Assembly: GCA_946122785.1 (NCBI GenBank)
Contig: CAMGYJ010000005.1
Span: 64,306,200-64,370,199 of the forward strand
Length of the DNA: 64,000 nucleotides
Reading direction: 5' to 3'
Source of the DNA: Linum tenue
Lineage: Eukaryota > Streptophyta > Magnoliopsida > Malpighiales > Linaceae
The position numbers and the translations under genes were made by a program. Numbering within the stretch: the first letter of the stretch is position 1; every line of letters begins with the position of its first letter. Shown in pieces: positions 43,136-53,142 of this stretch. The notes under the pieces are model-generated. The model did not search any database. It had not been told where the DNA came from and was given only the letters and a program-made list of their open reading frames with translations.

Positions 43136-43985
43136 GACTTACTTCGGTACCACTTAAGTTTGAGAAGTAAGGATACCATTTAAGTTTGAATACCGTGTCG
43201 GATACCATTAAAGTCGTCAAAATGTGTATCCGTCTAGTTTTCCATCCAACCCAAATTTTTAATTACTTTTTGCAACCCAAAACTTTTAAAAACATCCAAA
43301 ACTCTATATCAACAATTTTTTATCTGATATAGAAATTAAAAACCTTTTAAACATAATATTACTAAATAGCTAATTAAAATTTTCAATAAAATATATAATT
43401 TAGTAAAAATAATAAATAAATATTAATAAGAAGAATAAATATTTAAAATCAATATTAGAAGATCTATTTAAACCCCTAATTCAATTAGAAGTATCATTAA
43501 AAATAGTTAAAATAGAATCTAATCCAATTATTATAACACATAATGATAATTTAAAATACCTATAATGATAATTGATTCTACATTTCCTATTCAAAAATGG
43601 TTTGGTATCATAATCTTCAAAAGAGGATTCCAAATAAACAAAATTCATAGGATATATTTACTTTCGGGAATAATTCAATTATTAGAAAACATAATGATAA
43701 TAGAAAATACTTATAATGATAATTTATTCTAAATTTTCTAATTTGGTATCAAGAATTCAAAAGAGGATACCAACTAAATAATAAAAATTGATGTTTTTCA
43801 TAAGTCAAAATGATTTTTTACAATAAGAAAAGTAGGAGGACCAATTAAGAAATTTAGAAAATGGAATATTCTATTAACTTTAACGGAATGCACTTAACAT
43901 TAAACTTAAGTGGTACCGGGTGCACAAACAATAGAGTTCAGTGGTACCCGTCGCCCTATTCAAACTTACGTGATATGTCTGCCCC
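43136..43985. mobile_element. Inverted-repeat-ended element, unclassified
   Basis: The ends share GGTACCACTTAAGTTT-type words in inverted orientation (43147 and 43896-43912) along with other GTTTGAATA words. The interior (43250-43840) is A/T-rich with no coding. I found no target duplication, so limits are approximate. It may be a non-autonomous DNA transposon. Confidence 0.45.
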
Positions 43986-43989
43986 AATT

Positions 43990-44420
43990 CTTAAAAAATA
44001 TTCACTAAATATGTACATTAAAAAAATTCCTAATCTATAAATGTTTGAGCATATTCACCACTTTTCCGAAATATATACACACATTACCTAATCTAAGGCG
44101 GTGAACATATTCACCACTTTTTTCCAAAGCGATGAACATGAAGCTGTTTTACCCTAATGTGGTGAACACTTCACCGCTCTCGTCAAAAATAGTGAATGGT
44201 TCACCATCATTGTCAAAAGCGGTTAAGTGTTCACCTTTTTTTAACAAAGGGTGACATTTCTCACGTTTTCCAGCCCTGGTAGGTGAATAATTAGGTCACA
44301 ATGACCTAACATTCACCACTTAGACAAAGGCGGTGAATGCAGGCCGTTGGGCAAATAAATAGTCTTCTCACATAGCTGCTGAACCAAACTCATTCCCCAT
44401 TTCTGTCGAACCCCTCCCCA
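43990..44420 (+). promoter_or_regulatory. Second MULE: subterminal GGTGAA/TTCACC array
   Basis: GGTGAA and TTCACC-type words alternate through this stretch: about 44058, 44099, 44111, 44159, 44168, 44201, 44231, 44281, 44313, 44330. Then comes CAAATAAATAG (about 44354), a possible TATA region, and a leader. The layout copies the ends of the MULE at 34646-42636 with a different core word. Confidence 0.5.
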
Positions 44421-44853
44421 ATTTCTGCCAAACCCCTTCTCCATTTCATACAAAAGCTCTAATTTAATGTATGCTTTAATTTGATATTGTTTAGATTGTT
44501 GATGTTTTAGTAGTTATATGCAATGTAGTCAAAGTCACGATTTAAAATTTAAAAACTTACGTTTTTATGTTTTTAGGTCACCAAAACGTTTCTATGCAGA
44601 ATCGCAGTTTTTATAACTATTGTAGTTAAAAACACGCTTTTAGCCTTAAAAGCTTACGATTTTACGCTTCTAGATCATCAAAATGCTTCTACATAGAAAC
44701 ATGCTTTTAACTTAATTGGTTATATGGTTGTATTTAACGAATTATCGTTAGTTATGGTTTTAGATGAATTTGTTTAGTATACTCATGTTAAAGTAATGCT
44801 AATTATGCTACATATTTCGATTAAAGCTAATTGTTACTTATTATAAATTGTAG

Positions 44854-46060
44854 ACGTGGGTAAATTCAAGAAGTTCTGGCTTCTTATTCGGTGGAATGAT
44901 CGGTGACAAACTCCCACACTGGGATCGATTCTAAAGATGGTGAATCCACTATGTTGAAAATTGAGTATAGATTCACGTGGCAAGAACTCCATGACATTTG
45001 TGCATACATGATTTGTATTAGTGGATAGACGAGTGTTGGTAAAATTGCTTACCGTTATCCAAACATGAGTGGAGGCGGGGTAATGTACGAAGAAGTTATC
45101 ATATATGATGATGAAGTGGTTACCATGATGTTACCATTCTTAACAGACAATACGGTCAGGCTGTCAGAGGTGTATGTTGAGATTGAGGTGGTCGGTGAAA
45201 CTCATTCTCACCAATATTCTTATGATGATGGTTTTGCAGAAGGATATGAATTTGGTGGTAGTTCAAGCAACTATTAAGTAGGTAGTTCTGGAGTCGAGAT
45301 GCCATGGGAAGAATACCCGTAGCTTGGTGACCGTTCTGAGCTTGCCCCATTTGTTGAGCCTGACGACATTCAATGGCCTGCTTGGGGGCCAGAATGGGGT
45401 AACATTGAGAACATCGTTCAATCTAGGCATACTTTGCATGAGCGTGAAGACGATGTTGGTGGTGCTGCTCACGATGATCCTCACGGCCCGAGCTATCCAT
45501 TCACCTCCAGCGACGAGGAAAGTGAAGATTTGAGATCAGTGAGGATGAAGATACCGACGATGAGGTAGCATTCTGTGAGCCACCTATGCCATACTACACA
45601 GATGTCCCATCCTATCAATTATATGGTCAGAACGATACTCCTGATTTTTTCCCTATGATCGTGTATAATCCGGAGACCGATTTGGAGGTGGGTATAGTGT
45701 TCGCTTCGTAGGACGCTATTGCTAATGCTTTTAGCGACGAAGCCATGTGGCGGAATTTCGAGTGGAGGGTAAAATATTTTGATGACAAACAACTCCATGT
45801 CATATGCAAGAATGCTGGAGAGGGTTGTATGTGGCAACTACAGGCTGCAAATATGAAGAGAAAGGGAGCTTGGGTATTCCCACAGTCTAGAACAACCACA
45901 TCTGCTCCTCTACCATACTATCCCAGGATCACCTCCAACTAAAAGCAAAGAAAGCGGGTGCAACCATAAATCACTTAATCGAGGCTCAACCAGATATTTC
46001 AATCAAAACTATTATGGTTGAGCCGAAGAATCGATTCCGTCATCTCCAGCTCGTTGGCTG
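44854..46060 (+). pseudogene. Second MULE transposase N-terminal half, decayed
   Basis: Reading across frames: KFKKFWLLIRWN and IEYRFTWQELHDIC (about 44862-45010), MSGGGVMYEEVIIYDD (45065), an acidic linker with ELAPFVEPDDIQWPAW (about 45340), then the MuDR DNA-binding domain with AMWRNFEWRVKYFDDKQLHVIC and EGCMWQLQAANMKRKGAWV (45745-45890) and downstream ATINHLIEAQPDIS and VEPKNRFRHLQL. Stops and shifts occur at about 45025, 45275, 45320, 45570 and 45710. The catalytic core is missing, so it is a 5' fragment. The region 44421-44853 before it is leader or intron with AT-rich sequence. Confidence 0.65.
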
Positions 46061-46079
46061 ACTTTAGACATAATCAACC

Positions 46080-46612
46080 ATCTGGTTCGATTCCCTAGAT
46101 AGTTGTGTCATTTCCCAAATTTCGCTTTGGAGTGTCAGTACTAGCAAGGAGGGATAGAATTTCATCAGGGAGCAAACGATTCAGCCTACTCCAATCTCAA
46201 TACCTTGAATCACCCAATTGCATAATGGTTCTTCCTTTTCATTTTTGTAATGCAGGTGAGGAGAAAGTCCTCTAAGAAAAGCCCTTTGTTGATCCATGGA
46301 TTAGAAGCTGGTTGACCTCCCATCCCGACACTCCAGCAGGTTGCTGACTTCATAATTGGCATAGCCCTCATGATGGCTTTCCACAACGAGGAATGATTGT
46401 TAGTCTACATAGTAGTGATGTTGTCACCACTATGCCTGAAGTACTTAGTCTATAAAACCTACACCCAAATAGAGTTTTCGTCATTGAGCATATGCTATGC
46501 CAGTTTGACAAGATATGCCATGCTGAGGTTCTTGGCAGATCTAACTCCAAGTATCTTGATCTTTAGGTTTACAGAGAGTACCCTATTGAACTAGGTGGAT
46601 CTTCCCTTTTCC
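46080..46612 (-). pseudogene. LINE reverse-transcriptase C-terminal fragment
   Basis: On the minus strand, from about 46612 down: VHLV-type beginning, CKPKDQDT, then AKNLSMAYLVKLA, MLNDENSIWV, TKYFRHSGD and a WKAIMRAMPIM / CWSVGMGGQPASNPWI region, as in the post-RT zf-RVT part of plant L1 elements. Several stops. No poly-A or target duplication found. It abuts the second MULE fragment. Confidence 0.6.
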
Positions 46613-46741
46613 CATCTTTATAGCCTCAGATAAACCCCTAATTTTTTTTATCAATTTAATCGCATGAAGACATGGGAAGGACACAACACAAGCAAGAGTA
46701 ACTCTACCAGCTGGTGATAAAGTTCTTGCCTTCCAAAAATC

Positions 46742-46880
46742 AGATACAATAGCCTAGATCGAGGTGACTATATATGAGTTTAGGGGAGGCGTATTCGGAG
46801 GCCCACGAAAAAAAGCTCACTCACCACATTCCATTATCCCTACTTGACAACCATAGCGAGGAGGATTCGACCCTAGCGTT
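46742..46880 (+). mobile_element. Orphan Athila-like LTR fragment
   Basis: GATACAATAGCCTAGATCGA and the following 120 bases match 25840-25980 in the Athila 3' LTR (shared: CTAGATCGAGGTGACTATAT, TTTAGGGGAGGCGT, CTCACCACATTC). It then diverges. Sequence to about 47090 has further weak similarity in content (GGATTAGTTA, AACTAGGTTATAC) but cannot be aligned by eye with certainty. Confidence 0.65.
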
Positions 46881-49520
46881 CTCCCAACCACTTGGTTGGT
46901 TGTTTATTTTGCCTTTAGGAGTAGATTAGATTAGTTAAGAACCCTTCACCAAATTTCCAAACCGGTTAGATAGTAGTCTGAAGCAAAGTAATAGATAACT
47001 TAGTGTTCCCTTAGAATAAGAACGAGCCACTTTACTACAACCCTAACTAGGTTATACTTGGATTAGTTAGAATTGAATAGAGAGTGTGCATCGGCTTATA
47101 AATTTAAAACTCGATCGCTCACGAGCACGATCAGACACTGGTGTGTTCACTCTATTTTCTGCCTCTGTTGCGGTGTGTGTGCCCCCTTCAAGGATCGTAT
47201 GCTTCTGCAGAGTGAATTCATTAGCCATCGAGCCCTTTTCTAGTGCGCCAATTGTTGATGCCCAGATATCCTTATCGCACTCCCGAAATCACTCTCCACC
47301 AAGAACACAAAATACGACCTCTTTCGACCAGTTTCAACTCTGACAATCTAGTTAGCGTGAGAAAGTGTGAGTATGGAGTTTTAAGTGACAGAGTCCAACC
47401 TCCGTAAATGGTTCATATTCCCACATTTATACATAAATGTCTCGAGTCTCGACCAAGATCCTCCAAATACGGCGAAAGGTACCTCCTGCATTAAATGTAT
47501 GGTACTTGCCTGCTCATATGCCTGATGGCATCGTAGTGTAGCAGGATCAGGTGAGAGTTGAGACGCAACTACCAGGACGGTTAGTCACCCGATTTGGCCC
47601 CCCGATGCCCATTCCCTTTGGCTCTTCGTCATAGGGCCGGATCTCTTTTGGCATAACAAGCTCATTCTCTTCGATTCTCCTTCTTTGGGCAGGCTCTCTC
47701 TAGGCCCAACAAGATGAAATAGGACAACGAAGCTGTTTCTGAATTTTAACGGTCGGCAAGCAAAGGTAAGCTGAGACCCAAATGGTTGGCCTGCGTTCCA
47801 ATAAATCCAAAATGAGCAGCAACCCACTTGCAATCATGTTGCCTTGGCCTCAATGACATGGATGAGTTGGGACTTGCGAGTAGTCACCTTGGCAGCCATC
47901 GGGTTACGAGCCCTCTCTTCTTTTTCTCTTTTCCTTTACCCTTTTCCTTTTTTACTTTGTTTTGCGATCTGATTCATTCATTCATTCATGGAGGAGGCAT
48001 GTTGGTATGTTTTTCCTGCTCCCTTTTTGACTTTAGAGCCCAAAATTGTTGCTGTCTGTGTTAGATAGATGGTGGGAGCTCAGCTCAGCTCAGCTGCTAC
48101 TATAACTTTCACTTTTAGCATTCATTCATGGAGAACCCCTAACCCAACAACAAAACATCTCAACTAAAGAACAATCAATCAATAATAATAAAGCAGAGCA
48201 TATGATCGATCTCAAAGCTTCAGATTCCTTTTTCCCTTGTTACTTACCCACAAACCCAACACACCGAAATCCAGCACAAATTCTTTGCTTTCATATGGGT
48301 TAATCATTGCCTTTCCCTTTTGTTTCTTTCTTTCCTTCTTTTTATTTATTTATATATAAAACCGTCTGTTTTGCTAATGGGATTTGAGCCCTACAGAGTA
48401 CAGAGAGAGAGAGAGCTCTTGATTGCAGCAGATCTCTTACTCGCTCATGAGTGTCAGAAATTCACTTATTGTTACTTACGGTCGTGAAATGGTGGATTTT
48501 GGCAACCAACTCACCAGTAGCATAGCAGAGTAATGCAGCAAAACGGGGAATTCCCCAACAGAAAAGAAGCTCAGAGAAGCCCATCTATGGCAAGATTGTT
48601 GACCTAGCAGTAGCTATAGCCTCTCTCTCTCAGGCTTCACCCCCCCAGGAACCCTTACATATATGGCAAAAGGGTATCTATCATAGAAGGAGAATAATAA
48701 GTAGATGCAGACAAAGTAGCCCCCAAAGAATTCCAGGGACAAATATACAATCTAATAACCTCCTCTGAAATCCAGTTTGAACAGATCAGTGAAAAGGGAT
48801 TAGGACAGTGTACATGTAGGTCTAATGGATTCAACTTCAACTAAACAAACACGGATTAGGGCTTAGAATTTGCTTCATTTTGAATGGAAACAATTTTGGA
48901 TGTACATAGCTTGTCTTGTAACAAATGCCAAGAACCAAAACCAGTCCCACCCACCCAACAGAATAATGCTCTCTCTTCTCTTTGCACCACTACTACTATA
49001 CATGCAAATGTTCCTCCCGTTGATTGATTCCTTGTATATGTAATTCAGGACAAGAGGAAGAAAAGGGAGGAGGAGTGCTATTGAAATCCAAAAGACAACA
49101 CCATCTGCAGATCTCCCAGAGGCTTTGTTTTTTTGGTAGTAAAGAAATGCTAACTTGAGGACAAAAGACACCATCAGGAGCAGCAGCAACAAAGAGCTAA
49201 CTAACTAACTAAATGATCAGAGAGAGACAAAGAAGAAGCAACAACCCCAACTGAAAAAACTGTTGTTATTTGAATAATTGCAGAACCAGCAGCAGCAGCC
49301 ATGCAAACGAAACTGGAAAATAAAAACAGGAAAAGGGGTAAACCAATTCCAAAGGGAAGTTTGCCATTTTTCCCCCCCTTTCCTGTTACCTTAATCCAAT
49401 CCCCCCAACCAAAAGGAATCCCAGAAGAAGGAAGCAGCAATTATGTGTGCTTACAGTTACACACCAAATGCATCCATCCTTCTTACCTGTCAAAGAGTTG
49501 AAAGTAAACACCTTTCCTCT
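46881..49520. other. Intergenic DNA, 3' flank of the OCTOPUS-like gene
   Basis: No supported gene. The left part (to about 47830) may be LTR-like debris. A CT/TTC-rich run is at 47915-47965, CAGCTCAGCT repeats at about 48075, and a GA run near 48405. From about 48650 to 49520 it is likely 3' untranslated or flanking sequence of the minus-strand gene at 49521. Two short minus-strand frames with hydrophobic stretches (48875-49192, 49201-49440) have no family I know. Confidence 0.4.
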
Positions 49521-51728
49521 CTAATACAATCGCAGAACACTCCTAGCGATCGAATGTGCTTGATTCGTTTTCGCCTTCCCCCATCCTCCAATGCCTCCAC
49601 CACCGCCGCCGCCACCTCCTCCTCCACTGCCGCTCGCTGGGGCTCTCCGGCTGCCTCGCAGCGGCGTCAAGTAGAACCTCAACAGACCATTGTCAACACT
49701 ACTGGGCGAATACCTTGCACTCCTATTCCTCTCCAACACAAACTCCTCTCTCTTCTTCCTTCCAATTCCAAACCCATTATTACTACAAGTCTCTACATTG
49801 CTCTTTCTTCCACTCCCAAATGACCCCACACCAACGCCGCCGCCGACAGTGGCGAACCCGTTGGAGTGCCTCCAGCTCAGGCTACTATTGCTCCTCAAAA
49901 GCTTGGGGTTGTTGAACCCCGCACCCATTCTGGCATCTCCGTTCCTTCCCCCTCTTAGCTCCGGCCACGACTCCGAAAACGACCTCTCCACCCCATTTAC
50001 CCTGCTGTAACGACTATCTTCGTCATCGTCTTTGTTCCCACTTCGCCGGTGTATGAACCCCCAAATGTTCCAAGCTTTCCCCCACCTCCTCGACTTCTTG
50101 TTCACCCCTGCCTTGCCGTTAGCAGAAGAAGCTACCGCCGATGCATTGTCTCGGAAACCCAAATCGAACGTCTCCACGGAGCAATCGTCCCGCAGCGAGT
50201 TGGAGTTGGAGTCCCTCCAGTCCCTGTCGGGAGGGACGACTGCAGCTGCTGGCAGCTTCGGACAGGACTCGACGGTCGCCGGAGACACTTTGGAGTTGGA
50301 AGAAACAGAGGATTTCAGCTCGTCGATCTCCGCCACCACGGCCGCCGCCGTCTTTCTGATGGAGTTGGAGCGGTCGAGGCTCTTCCTTCTCCTGGAGGAG
50401 GAATCGGAGTAATAATCCCTCGTCTGGATCGACCCACCGGGAACCACCGTCGTCTCGTCTTCGGCTGTTGTTACCGCAGCCGGCGGCGTGGGGTCTTCGA
50501 CGGGGATTTGAGCGTCGGACCTTGGTACCACGTTCACCGGAGCGTCCTCGACGACGGAGAGCATGGTGGGCATTCTGGGGAAAGTTCTTCCGATGAGGTA
50601 ACCGTCCCACGAGGCGCGGGGCTCGTCGAAGGAGTAGCGAGGGTCGTCGAACGATATTCTGCCGGCATCGAGCGAGAATCTCGGATCCGTGTCGCACGAT
50701 CTACGGCCGAAGCCATAGTCGGCGATTTCCGACTGGGTCTCTCTGTACTGCCTCCCAATGGGCTTCTCCACCGGCAATGTGGCCGACCCTGGGCCACCGC
50801 CGTTCCGCCGCTTCTTCATCTTCTGCTTTTGCCTCCATTTCTGCAATTTCTTGCTGAATACAGAGGCGGCGGACCAGAAGCTTCCGGCTATCTCTTTGAA
50901 ATCCCTCCCCGAGGAGGGCTTCTTGGTTTGGGAGTCGAGATCTATATGGTCTTTCATCGGCTTCAAAATTTCCTCCTCTTCTTCTTGAACCGCCGCCGGC
51001 TCTGGCTCTATCGCCACAATGGCTTCCTCTTCCTCCTCCTCCTCCTCTTCTTCGTCCTCTTCCTCGATTATTTCTTCAATTGGCTTGGCGTTGGAGTTTC
51101 TGGCAGTCAAAATGGCCTCGTCAATGGCGACTCTGGCATTGATGTCAGGCCGAATTTCAGCGACATTAGCGGCGGTTTCTTCTTCTCCTTCGCTCTCTGT
51201 TTCGATTTCGCCGTCTTCGCTGGACTTGAAAAGAGAAGCGGCACGGATGCTGGAGGTAGAAGCTCTGGGCTGGTCGATTTCTTTGCCTGGGTTCCGGTCG
51301 TCGTCCTGGGAGAACAAGGACCAGAGAGTGCTGCGCCCCCTGACGTCACAAGATTTCCTCTGGGGCTCGAAGACGCCGGAGAACCCTTCGTTTTTGGAGG
51401 CGGAGAAGGACTTGGTGCGGCGGAGCTCGGGGAAGAAGGAGGAAGGCTTCAAGCTCGGGGCAGCGGCGGCGGAAGAGTTGGAGTTGGAGGGCTTGAAGAT
51501 GGCCCTAAGGGCGGCGGTGGCGAGGGGGGGTTTGCGGGAAGTGGAAGCAGCGGAAGCGGAAGCGGAAGCAGAGTGATCGAGGACAGCGAGGCGCTCGCAG
51601 AGGCATGAGGGACAGAAGCCGGTGAAGCTTTCCTCCGGGTGGCGGGGGCAGGAGGTGGAAGGACGGTGTGCCTGCGGTGGTTGCGGTGGCTGGAGCAGTG
51701 GTGGGTCGACGGCGGCGGAGGGATTCAT
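49521..51728 (-). CDS. OPS: OCTOPUS/OPL-family protein (DUF740, At3g09070-like)
   Basis: A single intact exon of 735 codons with ATG at 51728. The N terminus has the family's Cys-rich motif (Cys27, 39, 42, 44 in CPRHPEESFTGFCPSCLCERL). Then come basic/Ser-rich blocks, SLWSLFSQDD, a run of about 17 Glu/Asp (residue about 220-240), SFWSAASVFSKKLQKWRQKQKMKKRR (conserved basic block), a YSFDEPRASWDGYL region, WGKAWNIWGFIHRR, a Ser/Asn-rich C-terminal part, a run of Gly (about residue 705) and the end SIARSVLRLY. OCTOPUS is a polar plasma-membrane-associated regulator of phloem differentiation in Arabidopsis (from memory). The protein is somewhat longer than the Arabidopsis one because of low-complexity insertions. 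The symbol rests on similarity plus the PPR neighbour; an OPL paralogue is possible. Confidence 0.85.
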   Translation of the reverse strand: MNPSAAVDPPLLQPPQPPQAHRPSTSCPRHPEESFTGFCPSCLCERLAVLDHSASASASAASTSRKPPLATAALRAIFKPSNSNSSAAAAPSLKPSSFFPELRRTKSFSASKNEGFSGVFEPQRKSCDVRGRSTLWSLFSQDDDRNPGKEIDQPRASTSSIRAASLFKSSEDGEIETESEGEEETAANVAEIRPDINARVAIDEAILTARNSNAKPIEEIIEEEDEEEEEEEEEEAIVAIEPEPAAVQEEEEEILKPMKDHIDLDSQTKKPSSGRDFKEIAGSFWSAASVFSKKLQKWRQKQKMKKRRNGGGPGSATLPVEKPIGRQYRETQSEIADYGFGRRSCDTDPRFSLDAGRISFDDPRYSFDEPRASWDGYLIGRTFPRMPTMLSVVEDAPVNVVPRSDAQIPVEDPTPPAAVTTAEDETTVVPGGSIQTRDYYSDSSSRRRKSLDRSNSIRKTAAAVVAEIDELKSSVSSNSKVSPATVESCPKLPAAAVVPPDRDWRDSNSNSLRDDCSVETFDLGFRDNASAVASSANGKAGVNKKSRRWGKAWNIWGFIHRRSGNKDDDEDSRYSRVNGVERSFSESWPELRGGRNGDARMGAGFNNPKLLRSNSSLSWRHSNGFATVGGGVGVGSFGSGRKSNVETCSNNGFGIGRKKREEFVLERNRSARYSPSSVDNGLLRFYLTPLRGSRRAPASGSGGGGGGGGGGGIGGWGKAKTNQAHSIARSVLRLY

Positions 51729-52470
51729 AACCGGTGGTGGTGGGATGGAATGCCCAAATAGCTCATATTAAATTTGATGTCCCTGCGGAGAGTGTGAGCG
51801 CAGTGAAGAAGGAAGTGGGAATGTGAAGGAAGGTCTGTGTAAAAGAGTGGAGAGAAAAGAGAACTGTTTGGTTTCCAACGGGCAACCAGCGAGAAAGTGA
51901 GAGAGAGAATCAGAGAAAGAAAGGAAGGAAGCAGAATTATTAATAATTAATCTTTTCTTTTAATTTTTACCAGAGTTTTTCTTCATTTTTTCCTCGCTAT
52001 AAATTAATTAACGTTAATCTTCTGAAGAAAAGAAAAAAAAGAGAATTAGGGGGAAAAAGAAAAGAGAGAGGAGAGAACCCGACGGCCCACAAACAGACCC
52101 GACTGGGCTGGACTGGACTTGTCTTTCTCTTTCTCTTTCTTTTTGTTTCCTTTTCTAATTATTTTTGCTTTTTGTGGGGGGTGGGGAGCTTGCTACTTTG
52201 CTTTACTACTCTGCTTTGTGTCTGTCTAGGGGAACTCACCTGTGAAAGTACCAAATTGGGCCTCCGCTAATCCAAGATCCAAATCCAGATGTCATCACAT
52301 CACACACTCTCTCCCTCTCCTTACTTTTCTCTCTCTCTCTCTCCGAGTCACAGTCGGTGTGTATGTCGTCCTTGCGTTGCGTCGCATATGGATAGAGGAC
52401 AGGACTCTAGTTTTTCGGCCATCGGCTCATTTAGGCCCAATCACAGATTTTAATTAAACCAGCCCAAAAA
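51729..52470 (-). promoter_or_regulatory. 5' flank of the OCTOPUS-like gene
   Basis: Purine-rich on the plus strand near 51880-51930 and 52025-52080 (GAGAGA, GAAAGAAAGG), that is CT-rich 5' leader for the minus-strand gene, and CTTTCTCTTTCTC at 52122. Plant leaders and promoters often have such runs; no TATA box can be fixed with confidence. A second CT run is at 52328-52342. Confidence 0.4.
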
Positions 52471-52895
52471 TATTCTTGCCTACGTATTTATTGTTTACGT
52501 TTTTTTACCGACTTACTTTTTTTATGGGAGAGGCGATATTTGTGAAATCTAACCAGAAGTTATATTATATATAAAGAATTAGTGATATATTTTATACTAA
52601 AATTATGAATAATTGTGGTTCGATTATTTTGTACCGCTTAAACTGCCTATCGTTTAAGGTTCGATATTCGATATTTTTCGATCGGATCGATCAATACGGT
52701 ACGGTTTCTTAAACATGAGAGAAGATCATGTGATTGTTAGTCATTCGATTAAGTCATTCATAGGTCTAATTTTTTTTTTTTAATTCAATAGTGAAAAACT
52801 TGCAGTGTTTAGGGGAGTAATTTATTATCTTTCAAAAAATATTTAAACTTTGAATTAAAAAGTGGTGGAAAGAGAAAAGTATGTCCCAAGGTTGT
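52471..52895. other. AT-rich intergenic DNA
   Basis: No gene seen. A patch near 52618-52710 (CGGTTCGAT, TCGATCGGATCGATCAATACGGTACGG) resembles short transposon-end sequence but without a matching partner. Confidence 0.3.
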
Positions 52896-52898
52896 TAA

Positions 52899-53142
52899 TC
52901 GTTGTTTATCCACGAAAGGTAAGAAGCCTAACGGTAAAGCTGGCGCGACAGTGAAGGATTGAGAGTTGCAGATCCTAGGTTCAAATCCAAGCGAGGCCCG
53001 TTGGTGTTCCTGGAGGTACAAGGCTGCTGGCGACGATGCCTCGTTGGCGTCGAATTTGATTGCAGGTGGCCCCCAAGTTTAGTAGGACCCGCTGTCACAA
53101 AGTGGCACGTGGGGCTGAGGTTCCTGTTTAATAAAAAAACTC
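52899..53142 (+). mobile_element. tRNA-derived SINE-like element
   Basis: A box A-like TAACGGTAAAGC at 52929-52940 and a box B GGTTCAAATCC at 52978-52988, spaced as in tRNA-derived SINEs. It ends in TTTAATAAAAAAAC at about 53140. A direct repeat of about eight bases (TCGTTGTT at 52899 and 53141, or GTTGTTAA at 52891 and 53143) flanks it. No tRNA fold is kept, so it is not a tRNA gene. Confidence 0.6.

Noticed and set aside
48875..49440. Two minus-strand frames with hydrophobic segments 3' of the OCTOPUS-like gene
   Set aside because: No known family, one begins at a non-ATG codon and they lie in what should be the 3' UTR. They could be upstream-type small ORFs but there is no support.
50049..51608. 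519-codon plus-strand open frame
   Set aside because: It is antisense to the OCTOPUS-like gene, GC-rich and low-complexity, with no recognisable domain. The minus-strand frame has family motifs along its whole length.
52929..52988. Possible tRNA gene (box A and box B present)
   Set aside because: No cloverleaf or acceptor stem can be drawn; the A-rich 3' end and direct repeats indicate a SINE.
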